A stretch of DNA of 64,000 nucleotides from a virus, in IMG/VR virus record IMGVR_UViG_3300024243_000006, positions 62,001 through 126,000 of that record. The stretch is one strand, 5' to 3'. Each line of letters starts with the position of its first letter. The stretch's first letter is position 1. The notes under the pieces are model-generated. The model saw only the letters and a program-made list of their open reading frames with translations, did no database searches and was not told the origin of the DNA. A program made the translations under genes and the position numbers. Positions 40,834 through 48,669 of this stretch are shown here, one piece after another.

Positions 40834-41494
40834 CTTAACGTTTGATCTCAGTTTAGCGGAGGAAGATTTTGCGATTGATGCGATGGATTTCGCTGACGGC
40901 GTAGAGTCTCACGAGCTACCCGTTAATTCGGTTAGCGGAGAGCAGTTAGCCAAATTGTTCTACGATAACTATCAACATTTGCTTCCGCAAACTAAAGAGC
41001 CTGGGCCGCCATGGGGAGAGATTTCTGAGGCTAACAGGCTTCATTTAGTTAGGACCAGCGAAAAAGTGTTGGAGCAGCTCTTTGATGTTAAGATTGATAT
41101 AGATGAGAAGTATCCAGACGATTTAATGATAGACCTCATTCCTGTTAAGAATTTTTTCGATGAATATGTCGGTGCGATAATTGCTGATTACTCAGCCTTC
41201 GCTGATGATGTTGAGGATCTCGCAGAGGACATTTGCCCTGCCGTGATCGATTCGACTTCTATTAAAGGTAACGCTTTATATATCAAGCTATCCGAAGTAA
41301 ACGGAGGCTTTAAGGGTTATCTAAGATTGGAACCTACAAGAGAAGGTGAGTTTGCCCAACGCTACTCAGAAGATGAAGAGATTTGGGCTTCAAGATATAG
41401 GATTTTATTGTACGGTGGCTCTGCCATTGAATACCTAGATTCGAACCTTGAAGGTACGGCGTTATTTGTTGATAATCAAAAGGAAAACACATGA
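40754..41494 (+). CDS. Hypothetical acidic protein
   Basis: A 246-residue protein. The ATG at 40754, preceded by AAGGGA, lies 80 bases inside thyX in another frame and gives a basic N-terminal helix (LKKCVRRLSNIKQRIK). A later start near 40880 is possible but lacks a good site. The rest is acidic. No recognised family. The end overlaps the next gene. Confidence 0.5.
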   Translation: MHKPNIFGLLKKCVRRLSNIKQRIKNDLTFDLSLAEEDFAIDAMDFADGVESHELPVNSVSGEQLAKLFYDNYQHLLPQTKEPGPPWGEISEANRLHLVRTSEKVLEQLFDVKIDIDEKYPDDLMIDLIPVKNFFDEYVGAIIADYSAFADDVEDLAEDICPAVIDSTSIKGNALYIKLSEVNGGFKGYLRLEPTREGEFAQRYSEDEEIWASRYRILLYGGSAIEYLDSNLEGTALFVDNQKENT

Positions 41495-41814
41495 CATTTG
41501 TTAACCTAATATTGTTTATTCTTATTGGCACAGGTATAACTAATGTTGTGGTTAACGCATCAATCCTTGACAGGGTTAGAGATATGTTGACAAGTAAGTC
41601 TGATTTTCTGTCCGGCTTATTGGGATGCATGCTTTGCTCTGGTTTTTGGGTAGGAGCCTTACTATCACTTGGCTACACAGGCATTGGCTTAATTGCTGGT
41701 GGCGCAGTAGTTAGTTTACTGAGTTATACATTTGGGAGTGTTATGGAATATCTCCATGCATCAATCACTGTAAAGGAAGCTCAGGTTGAATACATAGATG
41801 ATGAGGAAGAATAA
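41491..41814 (+). CDS. DUF1360-like membrane protein
   Basis: A 107-residue protein with two or three transmembrane segments and the signature LLGCMLCSGFWVG, as in DUF1360 proteins of bacteria and phages. The C-terminus is acidic and cytoplasmic by charge. The function of the family is unknown. ATG overlaps the previous stop, and its own stop overlaps the next start. Confidence 0.7.
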   Translation: MTFVNLILFILIGTGITNVVVNASILDRVRDMLTSKSDFLSGLLGCMLCSGFWVGALLSLGYTGIGLIAGGAVVSLLSYTFGSVMEYLHASITVKEAQVEYIDDEEE

Positions 41815-42305
41815 TGAGATATTCGGTTCCCGAAAAAGTAATGAGATTATTGTGGGAAGATGACAAATTTTTTAATGTGACCTGCAAGTCGGCCAGGGTT
41901 TCTGTAAATTGTTTTCCAAAGAATGACCAGTGGGTTGATGAAAGAGGTTTTAATATGTCTTTTGCGCTTGCCGGATACGGTCCAAAAGACCTTTTGGTAC
42001 AAATCGCATCGAGCACCTTGACTATTTCCAGTAACGGAATTGCTGAGGTATCACCTGAGCAGCCAGTTATTAAAGAGAGCGATGATGCTATGGATGAATA
42101 TACAAAAACTGCTAAGCAGGTTATTCAGAAGGGCGCCATTTCGAGAGGAATTGCTCGCAGAAGCTTCAAAGTTAGTCATGCTATTTCAGATGCATTTGAT
42201 TGTTATAAAGCTATGGCCAGCATTGAGCATGGCTTGCTTCACATAGTAATCCCACCCAAAGAATCCATTGGGGTAAAAGTTGTGGATATCATGGAGAACG
42301 GATGA
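41814..42305 (+). CDS. Hypothetical protein
   Basis: A 163-residue protein with mixed strands followed by a helix-rich, basic segment (about 95-130). ATG shares a base with the preceding stop. No recognised family; the KH protein gene starts on its stop codon, so a shared RNA-related role is possible. Confidence 0.55.
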   Translation: MRYSVPEKVMRLLWEDDKFFNVTCKSARVSVNCFPKNDQWVDERGFNMSFALAGYGPKDLLVQIASSTLTISSNGIAEVSPEQPVIKESDDAMDEYTKTAKQVIQKGAISRGIARRSFKVSHAISDAFDCYKAMASIEHGLLHIVIPPKESIGVKVVDIMENG

Positions 42306-42556
42306 TGTTATCGATCAGAGAATTAGTCGAAGGTGTGGTGTCCTCAATTGTTGACAACACAGACACGGTAGAGATTGTCGAGGAAGAAACTGACAGTGGA
42401 CTTCTGTTCACGATTACTGTAGGCAAAGACGATGTCGGTAAGCTTATAGGTAAGGAAGGTCGCGTGGCAAGCGCCCTCCGCACAGTTGTGAAGGCAGCGG
42501 GTGCAAAGAAGGGTCAGAGAGTCCTCGTTAACGTAAATAATAAACCGTTAGGGTAA
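42302..42556 (+). CDS. KH-domain RNA-binding protein (KhpA-like)
   Basis: An 84-residue protein whose second half is a single KH domain: VGKDDVGKLIGKEGR with the GxxG loop GKEG at 50-53, then ASALRTVVKAAGAKKGQRV. Size and layout match bacterial KhpA (YlqC), a small RNA chaperone. The phage copy may affect stability of phage or host RNA. ATG overlaps the upstream stop. Confidence 0.85.
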   Translation: MMLSIRELVEGVVSSIVDNTDTVEIVEEETDSGLLFTITVGKDDVGKLIGKEGRVASALRTVVKAAGAKKGQRVLVNVNNKPLG

Positions 42557-42561
42557 GGATT

Positions 42562-42765
42562 ATGATGATGTCTGAAAGCAAACTCGATGTCTTGACGAAG
42601 AAGATCATCAAGATGTATAAGAACTACGGTTTAGATGTATCGAATATGTCTGATGAAGAAATTTCTCGAATTCGCGAGAAGTATGAAAAGATGGGATCGA
42701 ATATAGATAACGACTTGAAAAAGTCTGAAAAGTATTCAGGTAATTTTTCAGACCATATTCTATAA
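42562..42765 (+). CDS. Hypothetical small protein
   Basis: A 67-residue charged helical protein starting five bases after the KH gene, with TAAGGA upstream. No recognised motif. The 35 bases after it are AT-rich and contain TTGCCTGCT. Confidence 0.5.
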   Translation: MMMSESKLDVLTKKIIKMYKNYGLDVSNMSDEEISRIREKYEKMGSNIDNDLKKSEKYSGNFSDHIL

Positions 42766-42800
42766 ATGTTTTATTGCCTGCTGTATTGGTTGTGTAAAAT

Positions 42801-43277
42801 ATGAAAGTTTGCAAAAAATGTGGCGAACCAAAGCCATTAGAAAATTATTACCGTTCTGGTAAAGGAAAAAGAAGAGGAACCTGTGTTGGTTGCTACAGAG
42901 ATCATAGAAAGGTTTCTGACCATAAACCCGAAAGTAGATTTAAAAAATACAAGAGGGACGCACGCCGCAGAAGTTTAGAGTTTAAACTTAGCAGAGAACA
43001 GTTCTTTTCCTTTCACGGTAAGTCTTGCCGATACTGCGGAGTAAGCGTTACTCCGATTAGTTTAGACAGAATAGACAACAACCAAGGCTACTTGATAGAA
43101 AATGTTGATGCGTGTTGTCATTGGTGCAATAGATTAAAGCACATTTTTGGCGAGACAGATTTTCTAACGCATATTGAAAAGATATGTAATTATCAAATAG
43201 GAAAAAATGATGATAAACAAGAAAGTCTTAGCCAAAAAGTTAGCGAAAAGCACACTCCTAACACAGAAAGAGGCTGA
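42801..43277 (+). CDS. HNH endonuclease
   Basis: A 158-residue protein with zinc-binding CKKCGEPKP and CVGCYRDH, followed by the nuclease core CRYCGVSVTPISLDRIDNNQGY, NVDACCHWCNRLK. This is the typical small phage HNH endonuclease. No ribosome-binding site precedes the ATG. TTGCCTGCT at 42774 is also found before the HNH gene at 17167. Its 3' end overlaps the HU gene by 71 bases, suggesting insertion just upstream of HU. Confidence 0.85.
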   Translation: MKVCKKCGEPKPLENYYRSGKGKRRGTCVGCYRDHRKVSDHKPESRFKKYKRDARRRSLEFKLSREQFFSFHGKSCRYCGVSVTPISLDRIDNNQGYLIENVDACCHWCNRLKHIFGETDFLTHIEKICNYQIGKNDDKQESLSQKVSEKHTPNTERG

Positions 43278-43512
43278 TCAGGTAGTGGATAAACTCTTCA
43301 GCATTGTGCTTGAAGAACTGAAGAAGGGACAGGACATCTCAATCGTAGGATTTGGAAAGTTTTATTTGTACGAGCATAAGTCACGTCCTGTTCGAAATCC
43401 AAAAAATCAAGAAGAGATGATGCTTAAGCCTTATAAGTCAATGAGGTTTAAGACGAGCAACGTTGTGAAAAAACTACTAAAAGATCTGTCTTATAGTGAA
43501 GATTCAGAATAA
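43207..43512 (+). CDS. HU/IHF-family DNA-binding protein
   Basis: A 101-residue protein matching bacterial HU: LAKKLAKSTLLTQKEADQVVDKL helix pair (given here only in part as two helices), then ISIVGFGKFYLYEHKSR and the DNA-binding arm RPVRNPKNQEEM. It should bend and compact DNA. ATG with AGGAAAAA upstream lies inside the HNH gene. A short acidic C-terminal tail (SYSEDSE) is extra to the family. Confidence 0.9.
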   Translation: MMINKKVLAKKLAKSTLLTQKEADQVVDKLFSIVLEELKKGQDISIVGFGKFYLYEHKSRPVRNPKNQEEMMLKPYKSMRFKTSNVVKKLLKDLSYSEDSE

Positions 43513-43533
43513 GACTGAAGAGGTAGGATTACT

Positions 43534-44835
43534 ATGGCAACAGACAGCTCAACTAAATTGACAAAATTTGTAAGGTCACAGACCATCGTAACCGCAGACT
43601 TCGCCAACGCAATGTATGGCGGACTGTACGGCACGACGGAAGGTGATGCATTGGACGCAGATGATCCTCGCGTAGCAGGACACGTCCATGATGGGGAGAA
43701 TGCCGATGGTCATTCTCAGAAAGTACATCTTGTAAATCACGTTACCGACCAGTTAACGAATTCGAACTTAGCTGATGATGCGGTTACGAAAAGAAATGTT
43801 GCAAGTTTCACAGATGCCTCAGATGCCATTCCGGAATCGGAAGTCATCGATGGGACAACGTATTACTACCTTGACATCGATCAACCCATTGGTTATTCGA
43901 CACTACAACTCTCGGCAGATGGAGGCTCGGTTTCAGGCGATGGTGCCGGAGACATTGAAGCAGATTCATCTGAAGATACGGTTAATATCAAAGCTGGTTC
44001 CGGAATTGATATTCTCACAGACTTAACAAATGATTCGCTTACAATTAGCAGCACTGCACAGAGTTTTGGAATTGTGGCCATGGGAGCAACGTCCGGAGAG
44101 ACGGGACAGTTTTCAGGAACAGGCCCTCTTGAGTCGGATCTTGCGAGAGATACCGTAACTCTTGAAGCTGGTTATGGTATGGACATCACTGGTGACGCAT
44201 CAGGTGACATAGTTAAGTTTAGAGCACAACACTCTATGACGTATCAGCTTCTTGGTCTTGACGCTTGGGTTAATGGTAATTCGCCGGCCGGATGGGGCAC
44301 AGTACAGACAAGACATTATACAGATGGTGGCGGCAGTGATTTGTCATATACCTATCAGATCGTTGCTGATGATGATTATGTTTATGCGACTGTACCTATT
44401 CCGGAGAATGCATTTGGAGATAGGCCAGATAAGGTTGTGTTTAAATCATACTTCATTGCAGCAGATCAGGGAACAGCTTATCTCGCAGCACTAAATCCTG
44501 ATCCTACTTTTACAATCAGTTTGGAAATAGGTTCTAATGAGACCCAAGCAGACAACGTTGATAAAGGAACGATTGAAGATGACCAAGATATTACCGCTTC
44601 CGGTATGAATCTTTGGACAACAGGTATCGCGGTGGCTTCCACTGCTGTAACAGGGCCTAACAGATATTACATTCTGACTTGGCCGGAGCAGACTTTAGGC
44701 AAAAGTGGTGTCGGACTTTTAAGTATAAGAATGACTGGAACTACAGGTTTCTCATCTGGCATTGGTGACTTTGATAATGGTACTAACAGGGGTCGGGCTG
44801 AATTTATCAAAGCAGAACTAACCTGGTATTACTAA
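43534..44835 (+). CDS. Fibre-like or decoration structural protein
   Basis: A 433-residue protein. It has the HVHDGENADGHSQKVHL pattern common near the N-termini of phage fibre and head-decoration proteins. Gly/Ser/Thr/Asp-rich strand repeats then run to about residue 230. The C-terminal 200 residues look like a compact beta domain. ATG start after AGAGGTAGG. The exact position in the virion is unknown. Confidence 0.65.
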   Translation: MATDSSTKLTKFVRSQTIVTADFANAMYGGLYGTTEGDALDADDPRVAGHVHDGENADGHSQKVHLVNHVTDQLTNSNLADDAVTKRNVASFTDASDAIPESEVIDGTTYYYLDIDQPIGYSTLQLSADGGSVSGDGAGDIEADSSEDTVNIKAGSGIDILTDLTNDSLTISSTAQSFGIVAMGATSGETGQFSGTGPLESDLARDTVTLEAGYGMDITGDASGDIVKFRAQHSMTYQLLGLDAWVNGNSPAGWGTVQTRHYTDGGGSDLSYTYQIVADDDYVYATVPIPENAFGDRPDKVVFKSYFIAADQGTAYLAALNPDPTFTISLEIGSNETQADNVDKGTIEDDQDITASGMNLWTTGIAVASTAVTGPNRYYILTWPEQTLGKSGVGLLSIRMTGTTGFSSGIGDFDNGTNRGRAEFIKAELTWYY

Positions 44836-44860
44836 GATATCTTTGCCTACGAATGAGCGA

Positions 44861-44892
44861 AGTTTTCTAAATTTCCCACAAGGGGTTATAAG
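44861..44892 (+). promoter_or_regulatory. Recurrent promoter-like motif, copy F
   Basis: Reads TTTTCTAA, TTTCCCACAAG and GTTATAAG, the best match to the consensus. It lies 25 bases after a structural gene and about 45 bases before the GTG at 44937, at the head of the replication block. Confidence 0.7.
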
Positions 44893-44936
44893 TATGCAGG
44901 TAAGGTTTTTCGCCCCTGCTGGCCAAGGGGAGCAAC

Positions 44937-45281
44937 GTGGAAAAATTAGAAGCATATTTGATCCTCGGATGCAATGGACACTGCGGAAAAGATGGGTTCA
45001 TCAACTGTACGGGGATATCAAATGTCGTTATAGACCTTGAAGAGCTTGGCGACGGAACTTATGCTAGGCTATTACAATTCCTCGAAGGCCCATGTGAATT
45101 ATTTGAAAAGGCCATGTATAATAGGAATAAGGTTGCTAATACATTAGCAATGATACATCGGGATTATGGTGCTATACCACAGAAGATGCTTTTCAACATA
45201 CAGGGTTTTATGCAAATGCATAGAAAATGTGGGCACTACATGATTTTAATTATGAAAGAGGATTACACTAAACATGGCTGA
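44937..45281 (+). CDS. Hypothetical protein
   Basis: A 114-residue protein with GTG start after AAGGGGAG. Cys residues near the start (GCNGHCGKDGFINC) may bind metal. No recognised family. It is the first gene after promoter-like copy F and overlaps the next gene. Confidence 0.55.
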   Translation: MEKLEAYLILGCNGHCGKDGFINCTGISNVVIDLEELGDGTYARLLQFLEGPCELFEKAMYNRNKVANTLAMIHRDYGAIPQKMLFNIQGFMQMHRKCGHYMILIMKEDYTKHG

Positions 45282-45648
45282 AACACCAAGCTCCAAATAT
45301 ATGGAGTCAAAAAAAATTAGAGACGCCCAAACAGATATGCTGAGGGCGATTGATGAATACAAAGCTGTCCTTAAAGATAGCGTTCATCCAGACAATCAGA
45401 ACGTAGCCTACAAGAAAAGAGAGCAACACGCTCTTGATAAGATGATTAGAGGCGCAAGCGATTTGGATTCTCTGATGGATGAGCCGGGAGCAGGAATATT
45501 CGGGCTCATTAGTTTATTGTTCCGCTCAAATCTTTATCTCAAAAATGAGATCATAAAAGTGAGGAAGGAGCTTAAGCAGAATGAAGTAAAGCTTATGAAA
45601 CTTCAGGCCAATGCTAAGGGTGCAAAGAAAAGAACGAAGGCAAAGTAA
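45274..45648 (+). CDS. Hypothetical helical protein
   Basis: A 124-residue protein, helical and basic at the C-terminus (GAKKRTKAK), possibly coiled-coil from about 85. No recognised family. The next ATG shares a base with its stop. Confidence 0.55.
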   Translation: MAETPSSKYMESKKIRDAQTDMLRAIDEYKAVLKDSVHPDNQNVAYKKREQHALDKMIRGASDLDSLMDEPGAGIFGLISLLFRSNLYLKNEIIKVRKELKQNEVKLMKLQANAKGAKKRTKAK

Positions 45649-45878
45649 TGACCCTTAGTGAGTTCTATAGAATAACTGAGGCGCAACATAATCAGCAACA
45701 AGAGAAGATCAACGAATATGTCGCTCTTGCTAAAAATGCTGGTGTTGCGGAAGAAGAATACAAGAAGGACACTGTTTACATTGCGCTTGTTACCGAAGCT
45801 GAAAAATATAGATTTGCAAAGAATCTTATAATGCAGCACATTAAACCAAAGGATAAGAACACCTTTTTCAAACGTTAA
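45648..45878 (+). CDS. Hypothetical small helical protein
   Basis: A 76-residue helical protein with start/stop overlap to the previous gene. No recognised motif. It precedes the FtsK-like gene by 15 bases. Confidence 0.5.
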   Translation: MTLSEFYRITEAQHNQQQEKINEYVALAKNAGVAEEEYKKDTVYIALVTEAEKYRFAKNLIMQHIKPKDKNTFFKR

Positions 45879-45893
45879 AGGAGATGAAGACTC

Positions 45894-46952
45894 TTGAATT
45901 CTAAAGCTGTTGAATTTGAAAAATTGCTTGAGTTAGCCAAAATTAAAGTTGATAACATTACATTAGAAGAGACACCCTTCATCGACAAATACGAAGTCAG
46001 ATTGATGGATGGAGTGAAGTATTCTAAGTTAGAAAAAGTCCTGCCGGAACTCGGCATGACATTAAAAGCCAAAGCTTGCCCAATCGGTTATCCGGTTATG
46101 GAACGAGGCATTTATCGCATTGAGGTGCAGAAGGTATCTTTAGCGTCCACTCCATATGCGGAGCTTAGGAGTATCAGAGGGGAAGGCTACGCGCCTGTCT
46201 CCTTGGGTGTAGATAATTGTGGCATGCCTTTTGGTATCGACCTTCAGACTCTGCCGAACCTTTTAATAGGAGGCACTCCAGGCGCAGGCAAGAGCATGCT
46301 TTTGCACTCCATCATCCTGTCTCTAATAGAGAAGAACTCCAAACTATACTTGGTAGATCCCAAGATGGTAGAGTTTAATATGTACGAGGATCTCAGAACC
46401 GTTTCGGGCATTGAGCATAGTGTTAAGGGTGTTTATGGCATTATTAATTCGGTTACGGAGATAATGAATAATAGGTTCGAGCGCCTCAGAGATAAAGGTT
46501 ATCGAGATGTAATGTCATATAACTCGAACGCACGCACGCCTATGCGTCCTGTGGTCATAGTTGTAGATGAGTGGGCCGATATCATCTTACAGGATAAGAA
46601 GATTCAGAAGCCTCTCTGTGTCATCGCTCAGAAAGGTAGGGCTGCTGGGATCTCAGTTATCTTGGCTACTCAGAGGCCATCATCAGAAGTAATCCCAGGA
46701 TTGATCAAAGCTAATTTCTCGGGTAGGATAGCCCTAAGGGTGGCGTCGTACAGGGATAGCATGATTATCCTTGACAAGAAAGGTGCAGAGAAGCTACGTG
46801 ATGTGGGTACTGGTTTATATATGGATCATCGCCGCGCCACCCCAATGTTATTTAGAAGTCCATATATCGGGAATTTGGCAGAAGCCAAAAAGGTTTCTTT
46901 AGATATCTACAAAGAAATTAATCCTTCGGTATGGAAAAGGTTATTTGGATGA
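45894..46952 (+). CDS. FtsK/SpoIIIE-like DNA translocase
   Basis: A 352-residue protein. Walker A GGTPGAGKS is at 126-134, Walker B VVIVVDEWAD follows, then AQKGRAAGISVILATQRPS, the FtsK signature. It lacks the membrane domain and the C-terminal winged helix (gamma) of FtsK, so it is a bare motor. It might move phage DNA during packaging, segregation or replication. TTG start after AAAGGAGATG. It is followed by recombination and primase-type genes, favouring a DNA-handling role over packaging. Confidence 0.87.
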   Translation: MNSKAVEFEKLLELAKIKVDNITLEETPFIDKYEVRLMDGVKYSKLEKVLPELGMTLKAKACPIGYPVMERGIYRIEVQKVSLASTPYAELRSIRGEGYAPVSLGVDNCGMPFGIDLQTLPNLLIGGTPGAGKSMLLHSIILSLIEKNSKLYLVDPKMVEFNMYEDLRTVSGIEHSVKGVYGIINSVTEIMNNRFERLRDKGYRDVMSYNSNARTPMRPVVIVVDEWADIILQDKKIQKPLCVIAQKGRAAGISVILATQRPSSEVIPGLIKANFSGRIALRVASYRDSMIILDKKGAEKLRDVGTGLYMDHRRATPMLFRSPYIGNLAEAKKVSLDIYKEINPSVWKRLFG

Positions 46953-47485
46953 AGAAATTTGCGAGCAAACAAGACATCATAAAGACTGTTAGCATTGTTA
47001 AGCTCGCAGAAGAGGCCGGTCTCTCAATGGAAGACTGTGTATCTGGAAACTTTGACCTGAGATGTAAGTGTCCTGCAAAGGATCACAAGGGTGGCAACGA
47101 AAGGACAGCCTCTTTATACATCGATAGCAACAATAACAACTTTTATTGCTACGGATGTGGCGCATCATCCAATGTCCTTGATTTTTATATGCTGGTAAAC
47201 AATATAGAATTCGGAGAAGCCTTCAGAACTTTGAGAGAGAGGGCAATCCCCTCTGGTGAAAAAACCACCTTCATTGGGAAAGCTTCGAACTTCGTTGTAT
47301 TGATGGAAATATCTGAATTTTTTAGAGTCCAAATGTTGAAAAACAGTAAGGATTTGAAGTGGATAAGCGGTATAATGAAGAAGACAGATAAGTATTTGGA
47401 AGGCATAGAATCCACTGATGTGGCGAAAACAAGAGCCCTTCTGATTTCACTCAAAAAGACATTTAAGAAGAGGTATTCTATATGA
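46949..47485 (+). CDS. Stand-alone CHC2 zinc domain protein (primase N-terminal type)
   Basis: A 178-residue protein. RCKCPAKDHKGG, NERTASLYID and NNFYCYGCGASSNVLDF form the DnaG-type zinc-binding domain that reads template sequence. The TOPRIM catalytic domain of DnaG is missing, and the C-terminal half is helical without motif. The catalytic primase must be elsewhere. ATG overlaps the FtsK-like stop. Confidence 0.8.
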   Translation: MKKFASKQDIIKTVSIVKLAEEAGLSMEDCVSGNFDLRCKCPAKDHKGGNERTASLYIDSNNNNFYCYGCGASSNVLDFYMLVNNIEFGEAFRTLRERAIPSGEKTTFIGKASNFVVLMEISEFFRVQMLKNSKDLKWISGIMKKTDKYLEGIESTDVAKTRALLISLKKTFKKRYSI

Positions 47486-48669
47486 GAGTAGCAATCCTGG
47501 GGGATACTCACATCGGTGCTATTTTTGGATTAGGTAGCTCTAAGCCCGAAGGTGGAAACACAAGGGTCGATGACTACAAGGCAACACTTAATTATATTGT
47601 AGACTACTGCATTGATAGTGGTATTGATTTGTTCATACAAACTGGTGATGTATTTGAATCAAGAAATCCATCGCCAGAGCATATGTCAATCTTTAATGAT
47701 GCGCTCAGGCGCCTATCCTTAGCTGGCGTAGCGGTTGCTGTAATCATGGGCAATCACGACTATCGTAGAAGTGGTAACACTTTCACAAGTGCGATCTCTT
47801 CTATGGCTGCTGTGTATTATCCGAACGTTAAGATTGCACTTGAGCCGGAGATTCTTGAGTTAAAGAAGGGCGGAGAACACCTACAGGTTGTGCTCATCCC
47901 TTACAGAGATAGAAAAATGTACGAAGGATCCACAACGGAGGAAGACTCATTGCTGTATGAGCAAGAGGTTAAGGAACTGGTTTCAGCTTGTGATCCAGAT
48001 AGTCCAATCATCGCCGTTGGTCATAATTTTTTCAAAGAGAACTCCTACAATGATTATGGCGGTTTAGAAGTTTTGCCAAGCTTTAACGCTTTCGATGGTT
48101 GTGACATGGTGACGATGGGTCACTATCATGGTTTCAAGATTCTGAGGAAAATAAAGCCTATTGCAATCTATGCAGGTTCGATGGAGAAGTCGAACTTCGG
48201 GGATGAAAAGGTTAAGAAGTATTTCGTAGAGTACGACACTGCGAAGAAGAAAGTGAAATTCATAAAAACTCCTGTTCGCGAACTGCTCAATGGCACTACT
48301 GATCTGTCAATGTATGACACCGAGCACTTCTGGAAAGCACTGAAAGATGAATTTTCGAAAGTAGATTTCAAGGATAAGATTGTAAGATACAATATCGCCT
48401 TACAGGGCAAGATTCTTCCGACGATTAAGAGGACAGACATCAGAGATATGCTCTATGATCTTGGTGCCTACTTCGTTTCGAAGGTGACGCTTGAGCCTAT
48501 TTTTAATAGGATGGTCAGAGACAGTGCTGTCCTTGAGCATAAGGACGATATGTCAAGAACTCAGGCTTTTATTGATAGCCAGCCATACGATGACGAGCTA
48601 AAAGCAAAGCTCCTCAAAGAGGCAAAACTTATTGTAGGAACGAATGACTCCACTATTTCTGAAACTTGA
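47482..48669 (+). CDS. sbcD: SbcD/Mre11-type nuclease subunit (gp47-like)
   Basis: A 395-residue protein with phosphoesterase motifs GDTHIGA, TGDVFESRN, GNHDYR and GHYHG in order. It forms the nuclease of the SbcCD (T4 gp46/47) complex that trims DNA ends for recombination-dependent replication. It overlaps both neighbours, the CHC2 protein and SbcC, by a few bases. Confidence 0.92.
   Translation: MRVAILGDTHIGAIFGLGSSKPEGGNTRVDDYKATLNYIVDYCIDSGIDLFIQTGDVFESRNPSPEHMSIFNDALRRLSLAGVAVAVIMGNHDYRRSGNTFTSAISSMAAVYYPNVKIALEPEILELKKGGEHLQVVLIPYRDRKMYEGSTTEEDSLLYEQEVKELVSACDPDSPIIAVGHNFFKENSYNDYGGLEVLPSFNAFDGCDMVTMGHYHGFKILRKIKPIAIYAGSMEKSNFGDEKVKKYFVEYDTAKKKVKFIKTPVRELLNGTTDLSMYDTEHFWKALKDEFSKVDFKDKIVRYNIALQGKILPTIKRTDIRDMLYDLGAYFVSKVTLEPIFNRMVRDSAVLEHKDDMSRTQAFIDSQPYDDELKAKLLKEAKLIVGTNDSTISET

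Noticed and set aside
42774-42800. A sigma70 promoter directly before the second HNH gene
   Set aside because: The best -10-like TAAAAT touches the start codon and spacing to TTGCCT is 15, so it could not make a normal leader.
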